DNA of 19,055 bases, from NCBI GenBank assembly GCA_965371325.1, contig CBDUXZ010000003.1, positions 1-19,055 of the forward strand, written 5' to 3'. Source of the DNA: CBDUXZ01 sp965371325 [NCBI: uncultured bacterium]. Its GTDB lineage: Bacteria; JAUYMQ01. Position numbers and translations under genes: made by a program. The notes under the pieces are model-generated. The model was not told the DNA's origin. It did not search any database and saw nothing but the letters and a program-made list of their open reading frames with translations. Each line of letters begins with the position of its first letter. Position 1 is the first letter of the stretch. Positions 1 to 7,183 of the stretch are shown in pieces.

Positions 1-627
1 CCCCCACCGGCCCGTCCCGGCAAAGAGGAGCCCCAGAAGGCCCACCACCAGCCCGGCGCTCGCAAATCCCACGAGCGCGCCCGCCACGCTCCCGATCCAC
101 GCAAGTCCCAGAATGAGTCCCACCTTTGCCGTGGAGTAAGTGAAATCGAGTGCGGCCTGCTTTCCGAACAGCCCCCGCCCGTTCATCGTTCCCATGAAGA
201 CGGCGTAGAGCCCGAAGGTTGCGATCGCCAGCGCCGCGAGGCGGAGGGTGGGGGTGAGCCCGGGATCGCGCAGGCCCGCGGCCATGAGGGGCGCGGCCAG
301 GACGAAGAGAAGCGCGGCGAGGGCACCGAGTACCGTCTGGAGGATGAGCGCTTTCCTGTGCACCTCCGGAGAGCGCCCGAGATCTTCCGCAACGAACTTC
401 GAGACCGACTGCAGGGCGCCGGTGACGAGAAGTGCGTTTACGACCGTCATGGCGCCGGTCACCACCTTGTAGACGCCGTACTTGTCGGGCGGGAGAATGC
501 GGGCGAGCAGGATGGGAAGGAGGGCGCCGATTGCCAGAAAGTAGAGTTTCGCGGCGGTGAGATAGACGGTGCCCCGTGCGTCGGAGACGGCAACCTCCCT
601 CTTCCCGACGTCTTTCTCGGCGGTCAA
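1..627 (-). CDS. Oligosaccharide flippase / polysaccharide biosynthesis membrane protein (C-terminus outside window)
   Basis: Partial gene; about 209 N-terminal codons are visible before the left edge. The translation is strongly hydrophobic and reads like the start of a MATE/Wzx-type flippase. There is a short hydrophilic leader, a first TM segment containing LTAAKLYFLAIGALLPILLA, a YGVYKVV motif and a SVSKFVAED segment, then further TM helices. Such proteins flip lipid-linked sugars across the inner membrane. I chose the TTG at 625-627 because it overlaps the sulfatase stop codon (TTGA) and has a GGAG about 7 nt upstream; no ATG lies nearby in this frame. It is probably co-transcribed and translationally coupled with the sulfatase-like gene. 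The family call is from sequence character and is fairly sure; the substrate is unknown. Confidence 0.75.
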   Translation of the reverse strand, partial: MTAEKDVGKREVAVSDARGTVYLTAAKLYFLAIGALLPILLARILPPDKYGVYKVVTGAMTVVNALLVTGALQSVSKFVAEDLGRSPEVHRKALILQTVLGALAALLFVLAAPLMAAGLRDPGLTPTLRLAALAIATFGLYAVFMGTMNGRGLFGKQAALDFTYSTAKVGLILGLAWIGSVAGALVGFASAGLVVGLLGLLFAGTGRWG

Positions 628-2705
628 AGAACGGCTCCGGTCCGGGGCCCGAGAAGCAGCAGTTCCCTGAGGCGCGCCGCGCGTTCGGGCTCCCGATCGT
701 ACAGATTGCGCAACTCACCCGGGTCGTTCCCGAGATCGTAAAGCTCCCACGTGCCGTAATCGCCATCGTGAATGAGCTTCCAGCCATCGTCCAGGATCAT
801 GCTCTTGGAAGCGAGCTGCGTGGCTTCGCTGAAGACGGGCGGCGGCGGTTCGGATAGGCGCTTCCCGGCCAGCGCGGGCCCTAGGCTTCTTCCCGAAAGC
901 CCCGGGGGCGCCTTGATTCCGAGAACGTCGAGCAAGGTCGGCGTGAGATCAAGCAGGCTCACGGCGTCGCTCACCACGGCCGTGCGGCGATCCGGCGTTC
1001 GGATAAGAAGAGGGACGCGGGTGACCTCCTCGTAGAGCGTTGTACCGTGGAACTGCCCCCCATGCTCGCCGAACTCCTCACCATGATCGGAGGTGACGAC
1101 GAAGAGCGCGTTCCCGCCGATGTTCTCATCGAGCCAGTCGATCAACTCCCCCATGGATGCATCCGTGTCCAGCACCTCGCCGTCGTAGAGATCAGCGTCC
1201 CGATCACCGAAACGGTTCTCCGGCCGCGGCATGTAATGGGCGTGGGGATCGTAGAAGTGGACCCAGAGAAAGAAGGGAGGCGTGAGTTCCGGGAGGATCG
1301 ATCGGACCCTGGGGGGGATGCGCCTGGAAACGATTCCCCGGTTGTCCTTGTTATAGACGCCGACAGCGTTGTCGTGATGGGTGAACCCTTGGGCGAGTCC
1401 CCATTCCGGTCCGAAGTAGCGATGGGGCGTCACGGCGCCGGTATCGTAACCGGCGTCCTGAAGGATCTCCGCGAGTGTCACGTTGCCGTCGTCCAGCGGC
1501 GGCCCCACGCCGTAGGTCCACTCCAGCGCCGACGGGAGGCGTCCCGTCATGAGCGAGGCGATGGAGGGAAAGGTGTTCGACCCCTGGGCGTGTGCGTTCG
1601 GGAAGATAAGCGCGCTCTTTGCGAAGCGATCGAGGTTCGGGGTCGTTCGCCGCGCACCGCCCATAACGCCCACACGATCGGCCCGCAGCGCATCGATGGT
1701 GATGAGCACCAGGCTCGCGCCTCGAAACGCGCCTCCGGGTTTCCCGGAAGACGGCCGGATCGTGCCGGCCTCCGGTGCTCGCGTCGCCGTTTCGAGCGGC
1801 ACGGGTGATTGCGGCCTGAACACCGGTATCCCCCTTGCGAGGAGCGGGTAGATACGCTTTGCGTAGGTCGTGCGGTTAAAGAGCAGCGCCTTGACCTCCT
1901 CGCTCCGATGGAATCCCGCCAGCGCGAAGGCGCTGGATGCTCCCCAGAGGAGCGCGAGAAAAACGGTAAGCGCACGCCGGGCCATGGCTGAACGCGCGGG
2001 CGAGGCGCTTCGAATTGAAACGAGCGCTTCGATGAGAGCGAGGAACGCAACGGTTGCGATGATGAGATGAAGCCGGTTGTAGAGCCGCACGTAGAGGTCG
2101 CGGTCGATGACGTAGAGAAGGGAGAAAATTCCGACGCCCAGCAACACCACCGCCCAGCCGCTCGCCGATAGCGGAACTCTCCCGGGACCCCCGGCGCGCG
2201 GTCCGAGTGCGAGGCGTCCGAAGCATCCCAGCAGCACCAGCGCGACGACGCCTGCCGCGTAGAGGAGGAGATCGGCGGGCCCGAGGGAAAAGGTCAGAAA
2301 CCCCCGCGAGAGGAGGTGGAGTGAAAGGCAGAGCAGGCCCGCCGCGATCGCCGCCAGCGCCCCACAGAAATACAGATCGCGTTTCAGTGACGCGAAGAGT
2401 CCCTGGTAGAACCGCTCGCCGAAGTCGAAGAGGTCGCCCTCGGAGCGCAGCGCGCGCGGAAGGAGCCAGGCCACAAGCCCCAATATCGCGCCGAGGAGCG
2501 CGCCCGCCGTCAGGGTGGCGGCGAGGATCTGCAGGCCAAGCGCAAGCCCGGCGCCAACGCCACTGAGCGCTCCGCTTGTCCGCCAGAGAACGTCGATCGC
2601 CTCGACGGCGCCCATGACGGCGCCGGCGATCACGCCCAGAAGCAATCCTGTCCGCAGCGCTCTTGACACCGCGCGCACCCCCCCGCCCAAATACGAAACG
2701 GGCAT
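624..2705 (-). CDS. Inner-membrane sulfatase-like (alkaline phosphatase superfamily) hydrolase/transferase
   Basis: 693 aa from the ATG at 2703-2705. The N-terminal ~265 residues hold about six or seven TM segments. The C-terminal part is a periplasmic alkaline-phosphatase-superfamily domain. Metal and catalytic motifs are visible: LVLITIDALRADR (~332-344, Asp338), NTFPSIASLMTG with Thr378 at the nucleophile position, WVHFYDPHAHY (~481-491) and TSDHGEEFGEHG (~538-549). True formylglycine sulfatases need Cys or Ser where Thr378 sits, so a phospho-transferase or phosphodiesterase chemistry, as in lipid A phosphoethanolamine transferases, is at least as likely as sulfate hydrolysis. The frame stays open upstream to a TTG at 2771, but a good promoter (2743-2771) covers that stretch, so I use the internal ATG. 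The 3' end overlaps the flippase start, pointing to envelope or polysaccharide modification. Confidence 0.85.
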   Translation of the reverse strand: MPVSYLGGGVRAVSRALRTGLLLGVIAGAVMGAVEAIDVLWRTSGALSGVGAGLALGLQILAATLTAGALLGAILGLVAWLLPRALRSEGDLFDFGERFYQGLFASLKRDLYFCGALAAIAAGLLCLSLHLLSRGFLTFSLGPADLLLYAAGVVALVLLGCFGRLALGPRAGGPGRVPLSASGWAVVLLGVGIFSLLYVIDRDLYVRLYNRLHLIIATVAFLALIEALVSIRSASPARSAMARRALTVFLALLWGASSAFALAGFHRSEEVKALLFNRTTYAKRIYPLLARGIPVFRPQSPVPLETATRAPEAGTIRPSSGKPGGAFRGASLVLITIDALRADRVGVMGGARRTTPNLDRFAKSALIFPNAHAQGSNTFPSIASLMTGRLPSALEWTYGVGPPLDDGNVTLAEILQDAGYDTGAVTPHRYFGPEWGLAQGFTHHDNAVGVYNKDNRGIVSRRIPPRVRSILPELTPPFFLWVHFYDPHAHYMPRPENRFGDRDADLYDGEVLDTDASMGELIDWLDENIGGNALFVVTSDHGEEFGEHGGQFHGTTLYEEVTRVPLLIRTPDRRTAVVSDAVSLLDLTPTLLDVLGIKAPPGLSGRSLGPALAGKRLSEPPPPVFSEATQLASKSMILDDGWKLIHDGDYGTWELYDLGNDPGELRNLYDREPERAARLRELLLLGPRTGAVL

Positions 2706-2742
2706 CCAAGCGCCAGGGTTCCGGAGGCGCACGGAGCGGCAC

Positions 2743-2771
2743 ATTATAAGGGTGGGCCGGCGCGCTGCCAA
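2743..2771 (-). promoter_or_regulatory. Sigma70-type promoter for the sulfatase-like gene
   Basis: On the minus strand there is a -35 TTGGCA (2766-2771), a 17-nt spacer and a perfect -10 TATAAT (2743-2748). It begins 10 nt after the EamA stop codon and predicts a transcript start near 2736, about 30 nt before the ATG at 2705. A consensus -10 is unlikely by chance in this GC-rich DNA. Confidence 0.7.
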
Positions 2772-2780
2772 TGCGAAGGA

Positions 2781-3689
2781 TCAGGAGAGGCGTGGGCGCT
2801 CGGAACCGGTCGAAAGCGTCCCCTGGAAGCGCGCCTTGGCGGTCACCCATGAGATTGCCGTAAAGATCAGGAGCGCTCCGATGAAGAACTCGCGCGTGTA
2901 CCTGTCTCCTAGGAGCAGCGCGCCCAGGGTCGCCGCGACGGCGGTCGTCGCCATGAGGACGATGCTCCCCTCGCCGGCCCGTGCATACTTGAAGGCCTGG
3001 TTGATCAGCAACTGGCCCACCGTCGACAGCAGGATCATCGCGATCACTGCGACGAGTGAAACGCCCGTCGGGAGCACGGGGTGGATGAGAATGAACGGGA
3101 GTGTCACCACCGTCCCCACCGCACTGAAGTAGTAAAAGATCGCGAGCGCTCCGTCGGTTCGCCGCAAAACGCGCGTTGCCAGAATGGAGACGGCCGCGAA
3201 GACGGCCGACACCAGGGTCGAGGCGTACCCCAGGAGAGGGCCGCCGCCCTCGCGCGCGGCGGGCGCGAGCATGATGGCGACGCCGGTCAGGGCAACGAAG
3301 AAGCAGCCATACAGATCCAGCCCCACACGCTCCCTGAGGACCGGAATGGAGAGCAGGGCCACGAAGAGCGGATAGGTGTTGTTGAGAAGAACCGCGTGAC
3401 CCACCGGCACCTGCGAGATCCCGTAGAAGTAGAAGATGATCGCGATGCTGGAGGTAAGAGCGCGCAGATAGAGAAGCTTCCGGTTCACAGGCCGGAGATC
3501 GATCAGGCGCCCCCGGACCAGGGGCCAGAAGATGATCCAGCCGCCGAGGAAACGGAGGAAGATCACCTCGCCAACGGGCAGGTGCTCGCAGGCAATCTTC
3601 GCCGAGACGGACATCGCGCCGAGAAAGGCGCTTGCCGTGAGCAGCATGAAGGGCCCGTTTCGCAGGTATCTGAGGATCGGGGGCGCCAT
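2781..3689 (-). CDS. EamA/DMT-superfamily transporter
   Basis: 302 aa from ATG 3687-3689, which has a strong Shine-Dalgarno (GGAGG about 10 nt upstream). An in-frame upstream extension to 3752 runs through a terminator-like hairpin and is not used. The protein has about ten hydrophobic segments in two EamA halves. Typical features are the FLRFLGGWIIFWPLV segment, YFYGISQVPVGHAVLLNNTYPLFVALLS read across the first half, and AFKYARAGEGSIVLMATTAVAATLGALLLGD in the second. Family members export metabolites such as amino acids or nucleosides; the substrate cannot be read here. It lies directly upstream of the sulfatase-like gene, 9 nt away. There is no room for a promoter between the hairpin at 3718-3750 and the start, so expression probably depends on readthrough from 3952-3981. 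Confidence 0.88.
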   Translation of the reverse strand: MAPPILRYLRNGPFMLLTASAFLGAMSVSAKIACEHLPVGEVIFLRFLGGWIIFWPLVRGRLIDLRPVNRKLLYLRALTSSIAIIFYFYGISQVPVGHAVLLNNTYPLFVALLSIPVLRERVGLDLYGCFFVALTGVAIMLAPAAREGGGPLLGYASTLVSAVFAAVSILATRVLRRTDGALAIFYYFSAVGTVVTLPFILIHPVLPTGVSLVAVIAMILLSTVGQLLINQAFKYARAGEGSIVLMATTAVAATLGALLLGDRYTREFFIGALLIFTAISWVTAKARFQGTLSTGSERPRLS

Positions 3690-3717
3690 GATGCGCTTCC
3701 CTCCAGGGGTTTTTCCC

Positions 3718-3750
3718 AAACAAAAAGGCCATGGACTAAAGCCCATGGCC
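3718..3750 (-). terminator. Intrinsic terminator or attenuator hairpin ahead of EamA
   Basis: Minus strand: an 8-bp stem GGCCATGG/CCATGGCC (3743-3750 with 3727-3734) with an 8-nt loop, followed by TTTTTGTTT. This is a canonical intrinsic terminator. It lies about 30 nt upstream of the EamA ATG. The loop carries the CTAAA core (plus strand) shared with the second hairpin at 3798-3815, so it may also be a REP-type palindrome. Confidence 0.6.
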
Positions 3751-3775
3751 ACGTGGCGATCAGATTGCGTGCTGT

Positions 3776-3913
3776 CTAGCGATCTCTCCCCGTGGCCGCC
3801 GGGCTAAACACCGGCTTCGTCGTGCGCATCTTCGTCCACACGAGCGCCCTTGCGATCGCGATGCGAAGCGCGTCGTTCGCGACTTTGGTTGAAATCTTCG
3901 GGGACGTTGACAT
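3776..3913 (-). CDS. Possible 45-aa leader or small protein upstream of EamA
   Basis: Reads MSTSPKISTKVANDALRIAI..., 45 residues, basic, with no family I recognise. A weak purine-rich site (AGAGAG) lies about 6 nt before the ATG at 3911-3913. It sits about 32 nt downstream of the predicted transcript start from the promoter at 3952-3981, and its stop is 26 nt before the terminator hairpin. Its last codons run across a REP-like palindrome (3798-3815), which argues against a conserved protein. A leader peptide, a short independent protein, or a chance ORF in a regulatory RNA are all possible. Confidence 0.3.
   Translation of the reverse strand: MSTSPKISTKVANDALRIAIARALVWTKMRTTKPVFSPAATGRDR
3798..3815. 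repeat. REP-like palindrome with CTAAA loop
   Basis: GCCGG / CCGGC 5-bp arms around GCTAAACA. It shares the pattern GGxCTAAAxxCC with the hairpin at 3727-3750, in the same orientation about 70 bp away, as paired REP elements often do. Confidence 0.4.
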
Positions 3914-3951
3914 GACGGACTCTCTGCGCGTTGTGTTCCCGTAACTGTGGA

Positions 3952-3981
3952 AAGTTAGCAAACGGCACGCGCAAGTGTCAA
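3952..3981 (-). promoter_or_regulatory. Sigma70-type promoter reading towards the EamA leader
   Basis: Minus strand: perfect -35 TTGACA (3976-3981), 18-nt spacer, -10 TAACTT (3952-3957). The predicted transcript start is near 3945, giving a ~255-nt leader before EamA that contains the 45-codon ORF and the terminator hairpin. Confidence 0.5.
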
Positions 3982-4056
3982 TCGAAATTATTCTTCGGAA
4001 GCCGACGCCCGTGTCCGTCTGAGGGACCACCTGCGGTTCGCACAGTGCTGCACGGT

Positions 4057-4086
4057 TTGACAATCCCGCGGGCGCTGATCAATCAT
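4057..4086 (+). promoter_or_regulatory. Possible promoter for the hydrolase/LLM operon
   Basis: TTGACA (4057-4062), 18-nt spacer, AATCAT (4081-4086; four of six consensus bases). It would start a transcript near 4093 with a ~90-nt leader before the hydrolase, divergent from the promoter at 3952-3981. No other signal was seen in 3982-4184. Confidence 0.35.
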
Positions 4087-4184
4087 GCGTTCGAATTCTT
4101 TCCCTTGCGGCGCATCCCCGGTGTAAGCCACAGGTAGCCGCGCAATCAATCCAGTTTCCCCTCGTATCGACCCCGGAGGCGCCC

Positions 4185-4967
4185 TTGAGTACTCAGTCCT
4201 ACACCGAGGAGGCCCTCGGCGTGCGGGGTGTCGACGTTCGCATCCTTTCGGCCGGCGAGGGCGACCCTCTCCTTTTTCTCCATGGCGCGGGGGACGGAGG
4301 CTTCTGGCTTCCCGTTCATGAAGCGCTCTCGAAGCACTTCCGTGTTATCGCGCCCGTTTGTCCGGGCTTCGCGGGCACGCCCCGCCCCGCGTCCTTCGAC
4401 ACGATGGAGGACTACACTTTCCACCATCTTGATCTCATGGATGCTCTCGGCCTCTCCTCGCCCCGTGTCCTCGGCGTCTCCATCGGGGGGTGGATGGCGG
4501 CGGATCTCGCCAGCCGCTATCCGGCGCGGGTATCGAAGCTCGTGCTTGTGGGGGCGTCGGGCCTTCACGTCGAGGAGGCGCCCATTCCCGACATCTTTGC
4601 GCTCCCCATGGAGCAGCTTTTTCCCCTGCTGTTCGAGGATCTCACCGCCGCGATGGCGCTCGTGCCGGGGAGCATGGATCAGGATTTCATCGAGGCCCAG
4701 CTGAGGGAGCGCGCAACGGTCGCGCATCTCGCGTGGACCCCCTATTTCCACGACCCCAGGCTGCCCCGGCGCCTGGTGCGCGTGAGCGCTCCCACGCTCC
4801 TGGTCTGGGGCGAGAAGGACCGCTTCACGGGTGTGGCCCACGGGAAGGCCTACGAGCGGCTTCTTCCGGAGTCGCGGCTGATTCAAATTCGTGATTGCGG
4901 TCACCTGCCGTCCATCGAGCAGCCGGAGAAGTTCTGCGAGGCGGCGCTCCCGTTCCTGAAGGGTTAA
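4185..4967 (+). CDS. Alpha/beta-fold hydrolase
   Basis: 260 aa, the usual length of the family. Motifs in order: oxyanion-hole HGAGDG (33-38), nucleophile elbow GVSIGG with Ser99, acid Asp212 in WGEKDRF, and His240 in CGHLPS. The triad is complete. The TTG start at 4185 has GGAGG (4175-4179) five nt upstream; no in-frame ATG fits better. It cleaves an ester, lactone or C-C bond; the substrate is unknown. The LLM monooxygenase begins 32 nt after its stop, so the two are very likely one operon. A pathway in which the flavin enzyme makes an ester or ring-cleavage product that this enzyme hydrolyses is an inference from that pairing. Confidence 0.9.
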   Translation: MSTQSYTEEALGVRGVDVRILSAGEGDPLLFLHGAGDGGFWLPVHEALSKHFRVIAPVCPGFAGTPRPASFDTMEDYTFHHLDLMDALGLSSPRVLGVSIGGWMAADLASRYPARVSKLVLVGASGLHVEEAPIPDIFALPMEQLFPLLFEDLTAAMALVPGSMDQDFIEAQLRERATVAHLAWTPYFHDPRLPRRLVRVSAPTLLVWGEKDRFTGVAHGKAYERLLPESRLIQIRDCGHLPSIEQPEKFCEAALPFLKG

Positions 4968-4999
4968 TCCCGACCGAGGCCCGACCTAGGAATGAATCG

Positions 5000-6145
5000 A
5001 TGAAATTCTATTTCTTCCATCTCATGCCCTGGCCCCATCTGCCGGACGATTTCGACGAGAAGTACAACTCGTCCTGGGTGACGCTCCCGAACGAGATCTA
5101 CAAACCCGAGCTCGGTGTGGGCCTCTACAACCGCTACCTCGACGAGCTCGAGTACGCGGACACGCTCGGTTTTGACGGTATTTGCGTGAACGAGCACCAC
5201 CAGACCTCCTACGGGAACATGCCCTCGCCGAACCTCATGGCCGCGGCGCTGGTACGGCGCACGCGCAACGCGAAGATAGCGATCCTCGGAAACGGCCTGC
5301 CGCTAAGAGCCAACCCCCTCCGTGTGGCGGAGGAGGTCGCCATGCTCGACGTGATGAGCAACGGGCGAATCATTTCGGGCTTCGTCCGCGGCATCGGCGC
5401 GGAGTACTTCTCGCTCAACCTCGATCCCACGGAGAGCCGCGATCGTTTTCTCGAAGCGCACGATCTCATCATCCGCGCCTGGACCGAGCCCGGCCCGTTT
5501 CCCTTCGAGGGGAAGTATTACCGCTACAAGTACGTGAACATCTGGCCGCGCCCGCTGCAGAAGCCCCATCCGCCGGTCTGGCTGCCGTCGATGGGGAGTC
5601 TTGAGACCATCCAGTGGGCGGCCGAGCGGCGCTATCCCTTCTGCTCGGTCTTCACGCCGGTCGAGAACATCAAGCGAATGTTCAACCAGTATCGCGAGCA
5701 CTGCGAAAAGATCGGCTACGCGCCGCACCCCGAACAGCTCGGTTTCGCGGCCGGTCCCTACGTCGCCGAGACCGACGCCAAGGCGCGGGAGGAGCTCGAG
5801 CCGCACGTGATGTGGTTCTTCAAGAAGGCGTTCAAGATGCCGCTCGAGTACCTCATGCCGCCCGGCTATGTCACCGAGAAGAGTCTTCGCATGATGATGG
5901 CGCAGGGATTCAAGCCGCCCGGGGAGATGAGCTTTGAGGAGCTGGAGAAGGCCGGCATGGTCATGTGCGGGAGCCCGAAGACGGTCATCGACAAAATCAA
6001 AGACCGCTACAAGGAGCTGGGGGGCTTCGGCTTCATCGTCACGGGAACGGCCGGCAACACGCCGCACTGGAAGACGGTGAAGAGTATGGAGCTGTTCGCC
6101 ACCGAGGTTGCCCCGGCTCTCCGCAAGGAGTTCCCGACGGACTGA
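5000..6145 (+). CDS. LLM-class (luciferase-like) flavin-dependent monooxygenase
   Basis: 381 aa from ATG 5000-5002, with AGGA (4988-4991) eight nt upstream; the frame is open further 5' but overlaps the hydrolase. Luciferase-like TIM-barrel features: GFDGICVNEHHQTSYG (~55-70), an AILGNGLPLRANPLRVAEEV segment (~91-110) and a DVMSNGRIISGFVRGIGAEY segment (~113-132) that reads as the flavin-phosphate region. The length fits the family. Members are two-component enzymes that use reduced FMN supplied by a separate reductase; none is encoded in this window. Pairing with the hydrolase 32 nt upstream suggests oxidative catabolism of a small organic compound (inference). Confidence 0.9.
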   Translation: MKFYFFHLMPWPHLPDDFDEKYNSSWVTLPNEIYKPELGVGLYNRYLDELEYADTLGFDGICVNEHHQTSYGNMPSPNLMAAALVRRTRNAKIAILGNGLPLRANPLRVAEEVAMLDVMSNGRIISGFVRGIGAEYFSLNLDPTESRDRFLEAHDLIIRAWTEPGPFPFEGKYYRYKYVNIWPRPLQKPHPPVWLPSMGSLETIQWAAERRYPFCSVFTPVENIKRMFNQYREHCEKIGYAPHPEQLGFAAGPYVAETDAKAREELEPHVMWFFKKAFKMPLEYLMPPGYVTEKSLRMMMAQGFKPPGEMSFEELEKAGMVMCGSPKTVIDKIKDRYKELGGFGFIVTGTAGNTPHWKTVKSMELFATEVAPALRKEFPTD

Positions 6146-6238
6146 CAGGCGCTGGCGCACACTTTCCGCGCGCAGGTGGGGACGGGACCCGCCGAGCACG
6201 GGAAGTGCGCGGCCCCTCTTTCTCATGGTGGGCGAGCG

Positions 6239-6619
6239 ATGAAAACCTACGAAGGCGGATGCCATTGCGGACGGGTGCGGCTCAGAGTGACGACCGATCT
6301 GAAACACGTCGGCACCTGCAACTGCTCCGTCTGTGCGAAGAAGGGTTACCTGCATCTCATTGTTCCCCCGGAGCAGTTCGAGCTCCTCTCCGGAGAGGAT
6401 GATCTCTCGACATACCGCTTCAATACGAAGACCGCGAAACATCACTTCTGCCGCCACTGCGGCGTCGCCCCCTTCTACGTGCCGCGATCCGATCCCGACA
6501 AGATTGACGTGATCGTTCGCTGCCTGGTGGGCGTGGACGTCGACGTTCTCCCGCGCGTGGCCTTCGACGGGCGGAACTGGGAGGCGGCCATGGCCGCGGG
6601 CCCGGGCTGGCGCCGTTGA
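6239..6619 (+). CDS. GFA-family (glutathione-dependent formaldehyde-activating-like) zinc protein
   Basis: 126 aa from ATG 6239; an upstream GTG at 6176 in frame is disfavoured because the family normally starts just before GGCHCG. It carries the seven family cysteines: C8, C10 (GGCHCG), C27, C29, C32 (CNCSVC) and C71, C74 (CRHC), which bind two zinc ions. The C-terminal part contains PRSDPDKIDV and FDGRNWEAAM. Despite the family name, few members have been shown to act on S-hydroxymethylglutathione, so the role is open. It follows the LLM gene by 93 nt on the same strand. A diverged copy of its last ~47 codons recurs at 7690-7882. Confidence 0.85.
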   Translation: MKTYEGGCHCGRVRLRVTTDLKHVGTCNCSVCAKKGYLHLIVPPEQFELLSGEDDLSTYRFNTKTAKHHFCRHCGVAPFYVPRSDPDKIDVIVRCLVGVDVDVLPRVAFDGRNWEAAMAAGPGWRR

Positions 6620-6908
6620 GGGGCACCCCTGAACCAAAATGTAGTCGGATTGAAACGGCGGCTTTCCAAGAAAAGTTGTAACAATTTTAATAGGTTGCCG
6701 CGATCCAAGCCTTTCGAAAAATCTTTCGCTGCGGGGCAAAAGTGTCTCTCAGTCGGCTACTGTTGACAATAGTCTGGCATAGAGGCAGAATATGCCCTTC
6801 AAGTGTTATAACTAGCTGAATTAATTAAATTTTAATTTTTTAAATTTTGTCCTGTCTGGCTTCACCACCACAGCTCTAGGCGGATCTGGTTGAGCATAAG
6901 GGGGGACT
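6620..6908. other. AT-rich non-coding stretch with abrupt composition change
   Basis: From about 6635 base composition shifts sharply to AT-rich, including a run at 6818-6850 made almost only of A and T. I see no gene here. A promoter is visible at 6763-6791. No transposon-type terminal inverted repeat was found. The shift marks the left side of the segment that ends at about 7688. Confidence 0.6.
6763..6791 (+). promoter_or_regulatory. Sigma70-type promoter of the GIY-YIG module
   Basis: Perfect -35 TTGACA (6763-6768), 17-nt spacer, -10 CAGAAT (6786-6791; four of six). The predicted start near 6798 leaves a ~110-nt AT-rich leader before the GTG at 6909. Confidence 0.5.
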
Positions 6909-7139
6909 GTGGAAAAAAAACCAAGGAAAACGAAACGTGATCGCTTTTTACACGTCGCAGAACGACGGACAAACGTTGTTCTTAGGCGTCTCCGCGTCCT
7001 TGGTAATTGTGCTAATCGATCTGCCTACGAGTATTCCGACGATGACGTCGACAGAATTTTTCAAGCGATAGAGCACCAATTGACAATCACGAAGGCAAAG
7101 TTTGCTAGCAAGAAAAGAGAAGATTTCAGGTTGCAGTGA
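6909..7139 (+). CDS. Small basic protein of an uncharacterised accessory family
   Basis: 76 aa. GTG start at 6909 just after a G-rich Shine-Dalgarno (AAGGGGGGA, 6898-6906, close spacing). The N-terminal ~12 residues are lysine and arginine rich. The core, RFLHVAERRTNVVLRRLRVL, is followed by a GNCANRSAYEYSDDDVDRIF segment and an amphipathic helix with IEHQLTITKAKF. The pattern AxxRxNxxxxxLRxLGNxxNxxxYxYxxxDxxxIF reminds me of short unknown proteins in phage, restriction and other accessory loci; this is from memory, not a search. No signal peptide or TM. The codons are AT-richer than the neighbours. It sits in one unit with the GIY-YIG gene and could act with it (nucleic-acid binding or regulator), but no function can be assigned. 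Confidence 0.6.
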   Translation: MEKKPRKTKRDRFLHVAERRTNVVLRRLRVLGNCANRSAYEYSDDDVDRIFQAIEHQLTITKAKFASKKREDFRLQ

Positions 7140-7150
7140 GGAGAGGAAGG

Positions 7151-7181
7151 AGCGCCTCGACGACCTAACCGTCGAGGCGCT
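7151..7181. other. Perfect 12-bp stem hairpin after the small protein gene
   Basis: AGCGCCTCGACG (7151-7162) pairs perfectly with 7170-7181 around a 7-nt loop, starting 12 nt after the stop codon at 7137-7139. There is no T-run on either strand, so it is not a standard intrinsic terminator. Pause site, processing stem, or first helix of a larger structured RNA are options. Confidence 0.6.
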
Positions 7182-7183
7182 AA

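Noticed and set aside
1047-1808. 253-codon plus-strand ORF
   Set aside because: Antisense to the catalytic domain of the sulfatase-like gene; composition typical of a shadow frame.
1876-3732. 618-codon minus-strand ORF
   Set aside because: Out-of-frame shadow of the EamA and sulfatase-like genes on the same strand; low-complexity Arg-rich translation without any motif.
3914-4063. N-terminal extension of the 45-aa leader ORF
   Set aside because: It runs through the promoter at 3952-3981, so it would not be on the transcript.
5303-6739. 478-codon minus-strand ORF
   Set aside because: Antisense to the LLM and GFA genes, whose motifs are clear; no start signal and no recognisable family.
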